Shown piece by piece: positions 13,748 to 20,145 of a stretch of DNA of 26,960 nt. Location of the stretch: positions 1 to 26,960 of IMG/VR virus record IMGVR_UViG_3300027870_000316; one strand, given 5' to 3'. The position numbers were made by a program, and so were the translations under genes. A model generated the notes under the pieces. It worked only from the letters and a program-made list of their open reading frames with translations, was not told where the DNA came from and made no database searches. This DNA is from a virus. Every line of letters starts with the position of its first letter. Within the stretch, counting starts at the first letter, position 1.

Positions 13748-13757
13748 GTTCGCGAAC
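13748..13757. promoter_or_regulatory. GTTCGCGAAC palindrome upstream of replication operon
   Basis: A perfect 10-bp palindrome 17 bases ahead of the HTH gene, made of the same GTTCG and CGAAC half-sites as the two operators near 16.1 kb but with no spacer. The position suits a repressor site in the leader or promoter of the operon. A chance match is possible. Confidence 0.35.
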
Positions 13758-13843
13758 GATTGCGGAGCCGAAGATGGCAAAGCCCGTGGGAGGTCCCGGG
13801 AAGATGGGTGGGAGATGAACTGGAAGATGGAGAAGAAATCGCC

Positions 13844-13875
13844 AAAGAAAAAAGGCCGCCCCGGGGGACGGCCTT
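13844..13875 (-). terminator. Rho-independent terminator of the unknown two-gene operon
   Basis: On the minus strand a GC-rich hairpin with arms AAGGCCG and CGGCCTT and an additional inner CCCC/GGGG pairing is followed by CCTTTTTTCTTT. It starts 24 bases after the stop at 13899. It separates the two-gene block from the replication operon, which therefore needs its own promoter between 13731 and 13843. Confidence 0.8.
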
Positions 13876-13898
13876 GGATGGATTCACTGGAAGCCGGA

Positions 13899-14840
13899 TT
13901 ATGGTTCGATCCAGCAGTCCCCGCCGGCATATTTGATGAACAGACGCCAGTCACCATCTTTACCGAATGCCTTGGCGAAGCTGTTCACCTTGCCGCCGTA
14001 CCCTGCCTCTTCAAGGACGATCGCCGTTCTCAGTCTCCGGCATCCATCCCAGTATGCCTCGAAGAGCTGCTTCAACGCCTGGCGTTGCCTGTCGCCGCCA
14101 AACGGGATCGGTTTGCCTCTCAGCCACACGGTACCGTAGTTGTCGGAGTGGTCGATCGGCTCTCGACGTTGCACCTGATCGGGGAACAAGCGGGCACCCA
14201 GTATCTGCGGTGAGATGACCAGGCTGCCAGGGCCGGCGAAGACGTCGGACACGGCCACAATCACATCCCGCTTGTTCGGCGAGACTGGAATGCGGTCCCC
14301 CGGCGTTGAGGTGAAGATGACCCTCGGCCCCGCTGAGGGCCGACGCTCCATGAGCGCGAACACTTTCTGCCAGATGTCGTTGCTGCCCAGACAGCGCGCG
14401 AACCAGACCGGTACGGGGCTTTCCGCTCCCGCCATCCTGATGACGCCGAGATCGATGAGATGCCCGTCGATCAGTTCCTGCGGCGGCGGCGAACCAGCAC
14501 GGTCGAACTGCACGAGCATCCCGGCAATAGCGCGCGGGAAGTCGACGCCATAGGCTGTGATTTCCGAGGGATCGACCCGGATCCAGCGTCCCGTACGGTC
14601 ACTGTAGCCATGGGCCTGATGCTCCGGCGACCACTCAGCCACGATGGGCTCGTCCTCATAATCATCCATGGCGGCAACGACCGGGATCTGCCCGCGACCG
14701 ACCAGAAGGCCGGCCGCAAGCAGAGAGTCCGTAGCCCTTGAGGCGACGAGCCTCAGAGCGCTGCCCTGGGCCCGGGCTTCGGGTGTTTCCATCACCCGAA
14801 GCAGGAGCTCAACCGATTGGCGATCAACCGCGGCCGACAT
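13899..14840 (-). CDS. Unknown protein with probable C-terminal winged helix
   Basis: 313 residues. The start at 14840 lies 17 bases inside the upstream gene and has AAGGA eight bases before it. The N-terminal 230 residues match nothing I recognise; they contain YSDRTGRWIRVDPSEITAYG and IFTSTPGDRIPV segments and look alpha/beta. The last 75 residues, from PIPFGGDRQRQALKQLFEAY through GKDGDWRLFIKY, have the spacing of a winged-helix domain of the type attached to many phage and plasmid proteins. No signal peptide or membrane segment. It is co-transcribed with the 408-residue gene and ends at a strong terminator, so the two genes form a separate unit opposite the XRE/ImmA pair. Confidence 0.82.
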   Translation of the reverse strand: MSAAVDRQSVELLLRVMETPEARAQGSALRLVASRATDSLLAAGLLVGRGQIPVVAAMDDYEDEPIVAEWSPEHQAHGYSDRTGRWIRVDPSEITAYGVDFPRAIAGMLVQFDRAGSPPPQELIDGHLIDLGVIRMAGAESPVPVWFARCLGSNDIWQKVFALMERRPSAGPRVIFTSTPGDRIPVSPNKRDVIVAVSDVFAGPGSLVISPQILGARLFPDQVQRREPIDHSDNYGTVWLRGKPIPFGGDRQRQALKQLFEAYWDGCRRLRTAIVLEEAGYGGKVNSFAKAFGKDGDWRLFIKYAGGDCWIEP

Positions 14841-16050
14841 TCAAATCGTCCTTCAGAATACCCCAGCGGCGAAGGTACTTTTCGCCGATGAGACGCTCGT
14901 GCGGCGTCATATCCTTGAGATTGCAGCCGTGCGGCATGGTGACGATGAGTGTCAGGGACTTGCCGCGCGCGCCCTCCCGGGCAGCTCGGAACCTGATGGT
15001 GAAGCGTGCACGCGTAACGATCCAGGACGGAACATCTGCAGCGCGCGCTTCCGGGAACACCCCCGGCATGCCGCTTCCGATCCCGAGGCCGATGCGACGC
15101 CGTGCCATGTCCCAGATCGTGCGCTCGCAGCCGGGCAGGACTTCCAGCGTGACCCGTTCCTTCGGATCGCCGAGATCCATCAGGCGCAGTTCCTTGACCG
15201 TGACGCTCTCGATTCCATCTTCCATGTCGGACGGGAAGTCGAACGGCTTCAACAGGATGCCGAGGTCGTACTCACGGAAGGGCACGTGCCTTTCCTCGAA
15301 ATCAATACCGAGCAGATGCTTCGCCATGTAGCGGGTAAGTTCGAGCCGGTCGTCACGGTTGCTGGCCACAACCTCGATGACGCCGGTTGCGGCCTCATAG
15401 GTCATCGCCGCCTCAAAGACCGGATAGACGACATTGCGCGTGATCTTAGTGTCTTCACCGAAGGTCAGCATGTCCTCGGCGCGGCCCTCGCGGTAGATCG
15501 CGATCTGCACAAGGTCACATTCCTGATTGTCGAGAATCACGCGGTGACGGTCGAAGACATCCACCTGCACATTGGCCGTGTCGAACCGGTCGCGGATGGC
15601 TGCCGTGAACGCCGAGACGGAAGCCGGATCCTTCCGGACAGTGCGATCCTTCTCGACTTCGAAGCCGCTCCACAAACGCCCGCGGCGGCGCTCGTCATTG
15701 TAACGGACCTCCTCCGCCATGCGGAAACGCTCAGGCTCATTGAGGAAGACCCACAGGGAGCGGTTGTTAGGCCCCTCCAGTTCGTCGAAGGCAGTACGAT
15801 TGCGAACGACATTCTGCAACGCGTTCTGCCCCGGTTCGTCGGCTAGGGCCGCCACGCGGCCGGCATCGAGGATGATGCGCTGGCGGTCTTCAGGGCTCAT
15901 GTCGTCCACGGCCTTGATAAGCGGCCCGATCACCTCGGGTTCGGGCTTCGTCCAGTCGATCGGAGGGAGCGAGGGGAGAGGGGTCCGGGTAAAGTAGTCC
16001 TGCAGGCGATTCAGCGGGGTCTTGCGGAAGAAGGCGGGAATCGAAGTCAT
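14824..16050 (-). CDS. Unknown 408-residue protein under XRE/ImmA control
   Basis: 408 residues with GAGG seven bases before the ATG. No domain is recognised. Residues 40-110 are helical and charged (PEDRQRIILDAGRVAALADE). The middle (from VFDRHRVILDN to VVASNRDDRLELTRYMAKH) alternates strands and helices. The region RYMAKHLLGIDFEERHVPF and the C-terminal MTPHERLIGEKYLRRWGIL complete it. Cysteines are few and no catalytic motif stands out. It is the first gene leftward from the divergent operator region, so its expression is probably repressed by the XRE protein and released when ImmA/IrrE cleaves it. That control would suit a lytic-switch, stress or defence gene. Function unknown. Confidence 0.83.
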   Translation of the reverse strand: MTSIPAFFRKTPLNRLQDYFTRTPLPSLPPIDWTKPEPEVIGPLIKAVDDMSPEDRQRIILDAGRVAALADEPGQNALQNVVRNRTAFDELEGPNNRSLWVFLNEPERFRMAEEVRYNDERRRGRLWSGFEVEKDRTVRKDPASVSAFTAAIRDRFDTANVQVDVFDRHRVILDNQECDLVQIAIYREGRAEDMLTFGEDTKITRNVVYPVFEAAMTYEAATGVIEVVASNRDDRLELTRYMAKHLLGIDFEERHVPFREYDLGILLKPFDFPSDMEDGIESVTVKELRLMDLGDPKERVTLEVLPGCERTIWDMARRRIGLGIGSGMPGVFPEARAADVPSWIVTRARFTIRFRAAREGARGKSLTLIVTMPHGCNLKDMTPHERLIGEKYLRRWGILKDDLNVGRG

Positions 16051-16112
16051 TGAATAACCTCATGATATGAACGGGGGGAAGCACGAGAATCGGATGCGCA
16101 GCGATACGCATG

Positions 16113-16132
16113 TGTTCGATGTACGCCGAACG
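16113..16132. promoter_or_regulatory. Operator 1 (TGTTCG-N8-CGAACG)
   Basis: Half-sites GTTCG and CGAAC separated by eight bases, in the divergent region between the 408-residue gene and the XRE gene. It lies closer to the leftward gene (start 16050). Its layout equals that of operator 2, 51 bp away, which supports a shared dimeric repressor. Confidence 0.7.
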
Positions 16133-16148
16133 CGACCTTCTGTCTACT

Positions 16149-16157
16149 TGTGGATAA
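16149..16157 (-). promoter_or_regulatory. Perfect DnaA box between the operators
   Basis: TGTGGATAA on the plus strand is the complement of the consensus DnaA box TTATCCACA. It lies between the two repressor sites. A single 9-mer can occur by chance, but the position could link the switch to DnaA level or replication stress. Confidence 0.4.
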
Positions 16158-16162
16158 CAATT

Positions 16163-16184
16163 ATGTTCGACATATACCGAACAT
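16163..16184. promoter_or_regulatory. Operator 2 (ATGTTCG-N8-CGAACAT)
   Basis: A 7+7 perfect dyad around an 8-bp AT-rich core, 42 bp upstream of the XRE gene. It has the same half-sites and spacing as operator 1. It is well placed to cover the rightward promoter for autoregulation by the XRE repressor. The two sites are 51 bp apart, about five DNA turns, so cooperative binding is possible. Confidence 0.75.
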
Positions 16185-16225
16185 TCCGATTGAAATGAAC
16201 AAAAGAGGAACAGGGAAATGATTCG

Positions 16226-16546
16226 ATGACCACCTCGCTTGGCGCCAAGCTCAAGCACCACCGCCAGGAGAAGGGTTATTCCCTCGACAAGCTCGCGGAG
16301 CTCACCGAATCCAGCAAAAGCTATCTCTGGGAACTGGAAAACCGCGACACACGGAAGCCCTCGGCGGAGAAGCTGACACGCGTCGCACAGGCCCTCGATG
16401 TCACGACAGACTATCTCCTCGACGACACGGCCGATCCCGACGACGCTATGCGCAAGGAAGCGTTCTTCCGGAAGTTCAGCAAGCTGACCGACGACGAGCA
16501 GGAGAAGATCAAGCAGATGATCGATCTCTGGGGCAAGAAAAGTTGA
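16226..16546 (+). CDS. XRE-family repressor
   Basis: 106 residues. Residues 5-63 form the classic five-helix HTH_3 domain: LGAKLKHHRQEKGYSLDKLAEL, then SSKSYLWELENRD as recognition region, and LTRVAQALDVTTDYLL. The short C-terminal part (EEKIKQMIDLW type helix) is likely for dimerisation. AGGGA precedes the ATG by about nine bases. It is translationally coupled (TTGA overlap) to the ImmA/IrrE protease gene, the standard repressor/antirepressor-protease pair of ICEs and phages such as ICEBs1. Two dyads with identical half-sites lie in front of it and are its likely operators. Confidence 0.93.
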   Translation: MTTSLGAKLKHHRQEKGYSLDKLAELTESSKSYLWELENRDTRKPSAEKLTRVAQALDVTTDYLLDDTADPDDAMRKEAFFRKFSKLTDDEQEKIKQMIDLWGKKS

Positions 16547-17475
16547 GCCTGCCGACTACTCCACAAGGCTGGGCGATCCGCCTGACCCAGATGCTGAACG
16601 TCTATCAGAGCGTCCACAGCCTGCCTCGCTTTCCAACAGACGTGGCAGCGATCGCCATGGAGTTCTCGCGCCAGTTCTTTCCAGATGCCCCGATCACGAT
16701 GGTGGAAGGCGTACCCCTTCCCGCTCGCGTGGAAGGAATGCTGGTGCCGAAACCGGATGGTTCGGGTGAATGGGGTATTCTCTATAACGAGGCCATCGCC
16801 TCGCGCGGGCGGCAGAACTTCACACTGGCCCACGAGTTCGGCCACTATCTTCTCCACCGCGCGGAACTCTCGGGCGGCCGCGAATGCAGCGGCCGGGACA
16901 TGGGCGAATGGAACAACGGCCGCCAGCGCACACGTGACGAGATCGTTGAGGCCGAGGCAAACACCTTCGCTTCCTATCTCCTCATGCCACTCGACGATTT
17001 CCGCGAGAGGCTCAAGGGACGACCTATCGACATCGACACAATGACGGGCATCGCGGACCGCTACGGTGTCTCGCTGACCGCGGCGATCCTCAAGTGGCTG
17101 ACGATCACCGACCGGCGCGCCATGGTCGTCGTTGGCAAGGACGGCTTCATTGACTGGTCCTGGTCAAGCACACCGCTCATCAAGACGGGGATCTACTATG
17201 CGGCCCGGCAGGAAACGTTCGAATTGCCTGCCACATCACTGGCGGCGCGAGGGGCGGATCCTGACAACGCCCGCAATGGCGCGACGCACGCCCCCGGGGT
17301 CTGGCGCGGAAACGAGGTCGTTCATGAGATGACGGTGTTCTCGCCTTCGAACGAGATGACCATCTCTCTTCTTATCTATCCAGACCGCGCGCCGACCGCC
17401 TACGAGATGGCGTCGCTCGAAGAGGAAGAGGTTCCCGATACCTTCGACAGGTTCACCGACGGTTCCACACGCTGA
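16543..17475 (+). CDS. ImmA/IrrE-type metalloprotease
   Basis: 310 residues beginning at a TTG that overlaps the repressor stop (TTGA); the first ATG would be 16 codons later. The zinc site is HEFGH at 97-101, with the third ligand in VEAEANTFASYLLMP around 136-140, as in all ImmA/IrrE proteins. The C-terminal 130 residues form an additional domain with no motif I recognise (GVSLTAAILKWL, then KDGFIDWSWSS), possibly a sensor. By family knowledge it would cleave the XRE repressor upon a DNA-damage or other signal and derepress the divergent genes. The trigger is unknown. Confidence 0.92.
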   Translation: MSLPTTPQGWAIRLTQMLNVYQSVHSLPRFPTDVAAIAMEFSRQFFPDAPITMVEGVPLPARVEGMLVPKPDGSGEWGILYNEAIASRGRQNFTLAHEFGHYLLHRAELSGGRECSGRDMGEWNNGRQRTRDEIVEAEANTFASYLLMPLDDFRERLKGRPIDIDTMTGIADRYGVSLTAAILKWLTITDRRAMVVVGKDGFIDWSWSSTPLIKTGIYYAARQETFELPATSLAARGADPDNARNGATHAPGVWRGNEVVHEMTVFSPSNEMTISLLIYPDRAPTAYEMASLEEEEVPDTFDRFTDGSTR

Positions 17476-17564
17476 TTCGCGCGCCTTGGAAGCTTCGGTG
17501 GCCCGCAAGGGAAGTTTGAGCACTACGCAAGCATACGCATGGTCGCGCCCAGTCCGATACTGTC

Positions 17565-17589
17565 ACGCAAGTAGCTGATATACTTGTGT
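17565..17589. promoter_or_regulatory. 25-bp dyad ahead of recombinase cassette
   Basis: ACGCAAGTA (17565-17573) and TACTTGTGT (17581-17589) are complementary at eight of nine positions around a 7-bp spacer. The half-site ACGCAAG recurs at 17525-17531. A TATGAT that could be a -10 element lies just downstream (17593-17598). This is a candidate operator/promoter for the cassette. Confidence 0.5.
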
Positions 17590-17596
17590 TTTTATG

Positions 17597-17636
17597 ATTT
17601 CGCGATACCTTGCGAGCATCATTCACATCGCGAAAT
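17597..17636. promoter_or_regulatory. 40-bp dyad, candidate recombinase att or operator site
   Basis: Perfect 10-bp arms ATTTCGCGAT (17597-17606) and ATCGCGAAAT (17627-17636) enclose 20 bases. The overall length and symmetry are those of a serine-recombinase attachment site, and it lies upstream of the recombinase cassette. A dimeric regulator site is the alternative. The stretch 17476-17642 holds no gene apart from these dyads. Confidence 0.45.
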
Positions 17637-17642
17637 GTCGCC

Positions 17643-17885
17643 ATGGCCAGCCCGTTGTCGGATCCGGTATCGGGTCCCAATTCAATTCACGCCGACAGAA
17701 TGACGCCGGAGGCCCGGCTCTCCGAGATTGGCCGCGTCCTCGCGACGGGCGCCATACGTAGCACTGCAACGAAGTCCAGCGCTTTATCTGCCGTGTGCGG
17801 AGACAGTTCAGTGGACTTGTCGCTGCCCAAGAGCGGTTGTCGTCACCGAAAGCGAACTCGCGTCGGAGGACCACATGAAGGCTGA
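17643..17885 (+). CDS. Small conserved ORF of the recombinase cassette
   Basis: 80 residues from the ATG at 17643, or about 61 if the ATG at 17701 is used; neither has a strong Shine-Dalgarno. The part MTPEARLSEIGRVLATGAIR followed by KSS and a DSSVDLSLPKSG stretch resembles small proteins that often precede DUF2924 in rhizobial recombinase cassettes. It ends 11 bases inside the DUF2924 gene, whose GGAGG site lies within this ORF, so translation may be coupled. The role is unknown; the N-terminal helix may mediate protein contact. Confidence 0.6.
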   Translation: MASPLSDPVSGPNSIHADRMTPEARLSEIGRVLATGAIRSTATKSSALSAVCGDSSVDLSLPKSGCRHRKRTRVGGPHEG

Positions 17886-18369
17886 AGCACGAAACATACA
17901 TCCGGCAAAGGCGGCCACGGCGGACAGAACGGTGCTCACCCGTCTATCCGCGCTCAAGCACATGTCGGTGAAGGCGCTGAAAGAAGAGTGGCAGACACTG
18001 TTCGGTGACGCTGCGCCGAACAACAGCCGGATCTTTCTCGAAATCCGCCTGGGCTATCGCATACAGGAACTGACCTACGGTGGCCCTGATCGAGAAACCC
18101 GCCGCATGCTTGACCTTCTGGCTGACGAGGTTGAGGGGCTTCCGCGGCGCAAGAACCAGATCGCCGACCCGCGCAATCCGGTTGTCGGTACGCGACTGGT
18201 CAGGGAATGGGATGGCATCGCCCACACCGTCACAGTCCTCAAGGACGGTTTCGACTGGCAAGGACGCAAGATGAAGTCACTGTCCGCCATTGCCCGGGAA
18301 ATCACAGGCACGCGCTGGAACGGCTACAGGTTCTTCGGGCTTCGCGAGATCAAGCGGGAGAAGCCCTGA
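17875..18369 (+). CDS. DUF2924 protein, recombinase partner
   Basis: 164 residues from the ATG at 17875, chosen because GGAGG lies six bases before it. The middle carries the DUF2924 pattern: LKEEWQTLFGDAAPNNSR, then FLEIRLGYRIQELTYGG, and near the end SLSAIAREITGTRWNGYRFF. That last stretch looks like a DNA-binding fold shared with site-specific recombinase accessory proteins. The stop overlaps the recombinase ATG by one base (TGATG). DUF2924 genes typically precede serine recombinases in Alphaproteobacteria and are thought to assist integration or be part of the target complex. No function has been demonstrated that I know of. Confidence 0.88.
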   Translation: MKAEARNIHPAKAATADRTVLTRLSALKHMSVKALKEEWQTLFGDAAPNNSRIFLEIRLGYRIQELTYGGPDRETRRMLDLLADEVEGLPRRKNQIADPRNPVVGTRLVREWDGIAHTVTVLKDGFDWQGRKMKSLSAIAREITGTRWNGYRFFGLREIKREKP

Positions 18370-19685
18370 TGCACAAGCCAGGTCAGTCAACGCGGCGGCT
18401 GCGCTGCGCCATCTATACCCGCAAGTCGTCCGAAGAAGGACTCGACATGGAGTTCAATTCCCTCGATGCCCAGCGGGCAGCGTGCGAGGCCTATATTGCC
18501 AGCCAGCGCTCGGAAGGCTGGGTCGCCCTTCGTGAACGCTATGACGACGGTGGTTTTTCCGGAGGTACGCTGGAGCGCCCTGCCCTGAGGCAGCTCCTCG
18601 GAGACATCGAGAACGGCCTGATCGACGTGATCGTTGTCTACAAGATCGATCGCCTCAGCCGCTCCCTGATGGATTTTGCCAAGCTGGTTGAGGTGTTCGA
18701 TCGGAACAACGTCACATTCGTCTCCGTCACCCAGTCATTCAACACCACAACCTCAATGGGACGGCTGACGCTCAACATCCTTCTTAGCTTCGCCCAGTTT
18801 GAACGCGAGGTGATCGGTGAACGCATTCGCGACAAGTTCGCGGCGTCCCGCAAGCGCGGCATGTGGATGGGCGGCTTTGTGCCGATGGGATATGACGCCA
18901 GGGAGCGCAAGCTGGTGATCAACCCGGATGAAGCTTCGACCGTTCGCCAGATCTTCGAACGGTTTTCTGAAGTCGGGTCCGCGACGGTACTCGCTCGGGA
19001 ACTGCGTCGCAATGCCACCCGCAACAAGCAAGGCACCGTCATCGACAAGGGATACCTTTACCGCCTTCTGAAGAACCGGGTGTACCTCGGCGAAGCGGTT
19101 CACAAGGGGAACATCTATGAGGGTGAGCACGACGCAATCATCGACCGGGCTCTCTGGGATCGCGTGCACTCCATCCTGGGCGAGAGCCCGCGCATGCGTG
19201 GGAACAACAGCCGCACGCAATCCCCTGCGCTCCTGAAGGGACTCATCTTCAACGAGAATGGGGCTGCAATGACACCAACCAGCACAAAGAAGGGTGCGAG
19301 GCGTTACAGCTACTACGTCTCGATGGACGTGTTGAAGAACCGCGAGACAGGCGACGAGACGGCACCGCGTCGTCTCGCAGCCGGCATGGTTGAAGGCGCC
19401 GTTGTCGGAGAAGTCCGCCGCATTCTGCAGACACCCGAGATCACCCGGCACGTGGCCACGGCCTTGAAGGATGACTCCTCGGAAATCGACGCTTCCGCAG
19501 CGCTGCGGGATTTTCAGACGCTCTGGAACAACCTCTTCCCCACGGAGCAGGCCCGGATCATCCAGTTGCTTGTTCGGCGCGTCACGGTCACGGCATCAGG
19601 GCTCGAAGTCGATCTGCGCAGGGACGGAATTGCCGGTGTCGTCCGGGAAATGATTTCACCGAAGAAACTAGAGGCGGCTGAGTAA
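18369..19685 (+). CDS. Large serine recombinase (site-specific integrase)
   Basis: 438 residues from the ATG at 18369; the longer open frame is a shadow of DUF2924. The N-terminal catalytic domain has AIYTRKSS with nucleophile Ser20, FNSLDAQRAACEAYI, and the arginine motif YKIDRLSRS around residue 95. The Recombinase domain follows (GFVPMGYDARERKL, then LYRLLKNRVYLGEAVH near 233). The region that usually has a zinc ribbon has no cysteine at all: the only Cys are residues 13 and 39. It would catalyse integration and excision of the element with the small genes around it. Its own attachment site has not been located with certainty; a 40-bp dyad upstream is one candidate. Confidence 0.95.
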   Translation: MHKPGQSTRRLRCAIYTRKSSEEGLDMEFNSLDAQRAACEAYIASQRSEGWVALRERYDDGGFSGGTLERPALRQLLGDIENGLIDVIVVYKIDRLSRSLMDFAKLVEVFDRNNVTFVSVTQSFNTTTSMGRLTLNILLSFAQFEREVIGERIRDKFAASRKRGMWMGGFVPMGYDARERKLVINPDEASTVRQIFERFSEVGSATVLARELRRNATRNKQGTVIDKGYLYRLLKNRVYLGEAVHKGNIYEGEHDAIIDRALWDRVHSILGESPRMRGNNSRTQSPALLKGLIFNENGAAMTPTSTKKGARRYSYYVSMDVLKNRETGDETAPRRLAAGMVEGAVVGEVRRILQTPEITRHVATALKDDSSEIDASAALRDFQTLWNNLFPTEQARIIQLLVRRVTVTASGLEVDLRRDGIAGVVREMISPKKLEAAE

Positions 19686-20068
19686 TGACGGAGAAGAACG
19701 ACACCATCCGGGTGGTCATTCCACTGAAGCTGCGGAAGAAGAATGGTCGACCGCAAATCCTGCCACCGGCTGACTACAAGCCAAGCGAAGACAGGACTCA
19801 AGACCCTCACATTCTACGCGCCATTGGCCGCGCCTGGGCCTGGCGCCGCCGTATGGAGGCGGGGGAGTTCAACACTGTCGATGAGTTGGCTGCCGCACTA
19901 AGATTAGGCGATAGGCATGTGAGCAGGCTAATGCGTCTAGCATACCTCTCCCCTGAAGTATTGAAGCGGCTAGTCTGCGGCCGCGAGACAACGGCCCTCA
20001 ATTTGCGGGACCTTTGTTTCTTGTCCACCGACGCATGGGATTTTCAGGTGGCAGCGGTATTCCAGTGA
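19685..20068 (+). CDS. HTH protein of the recombinase cassette
   Basis: 127 residues; its ATG overlaps the recombinase stop (TAATG). The first 40 residues are basic and proline-rich. Next come IGRAWAWRRRMEAGEFNTVDELAAALRL and GDRHVSRLMRLAYLSPEVLKRL, a ParB/KorB-like helix-turn-helix with recognition helix. The C-terminus (NLRDLCFLSTDAWDFQ) is the family's usual short tail. The same DUF2924-recombinase-HTH order recurs in rhizobial genomes, so it is probably an accessory factor such as a directionality factor or a site-binding protein. No terminator is evident between it and the convergent gene that ends at 20146. Confidence 0.87.
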   Translation: MTEKNDTIRVVIPLKLRKKNGRPQILPPADYKPSEDRTQDPHILRAIGRAWAWRRRMEAGEFNTVDELAAALRLGDRHVSRLMRLAYLSPEVLKRLVCGRETTALNLRDLCFLSTDAWDFQVAAVFQ

Positions 20069-20145
20069 TATAGTTTGCCTGCAGAACAGCACTTCCAATT
20101 GCCCAACAATGATGAACACCGGCACTCCGTAGTTGGCTGCGCTCC

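Larger units (their letters stand above)
1..20068. mobile_element. Prophage-like element (early, regulatory and integration part)
   Basis: Phage-type replication genes, an XRE/ImmA-IrrE switch with paired operators and a serine recombinase cassette lie together, which is the layout of the early half of a temperate phage or phage-derived element. Capsid, terminase and most tail genes are absent from the window and would be expected to the left, where the minus-strand methylase runs off the edge. The right limit is placed at the end of the recombinase cassette because gene direction and base composition change there. Neither attachment site has been proven, and the 1-3.2 kb part includes genes of bacterial rather than phage character. 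Confidence 0.65.

Noticed and set aside
14668-15846. 392-residue plus-strand open frame
   Set aside because: Antisense shadow of the 408- and 313-residue unknown genes, which have ribosome sites, coupled starts and a terminator.
16152-16162. GGATAACAATT, identical to part of the lac operator
   Set aside because: Only 11 bases match, the rest of the lac operator is missing, and there is no LacI-family gene. The overlap is with the DnaA box and the XRE operator region.
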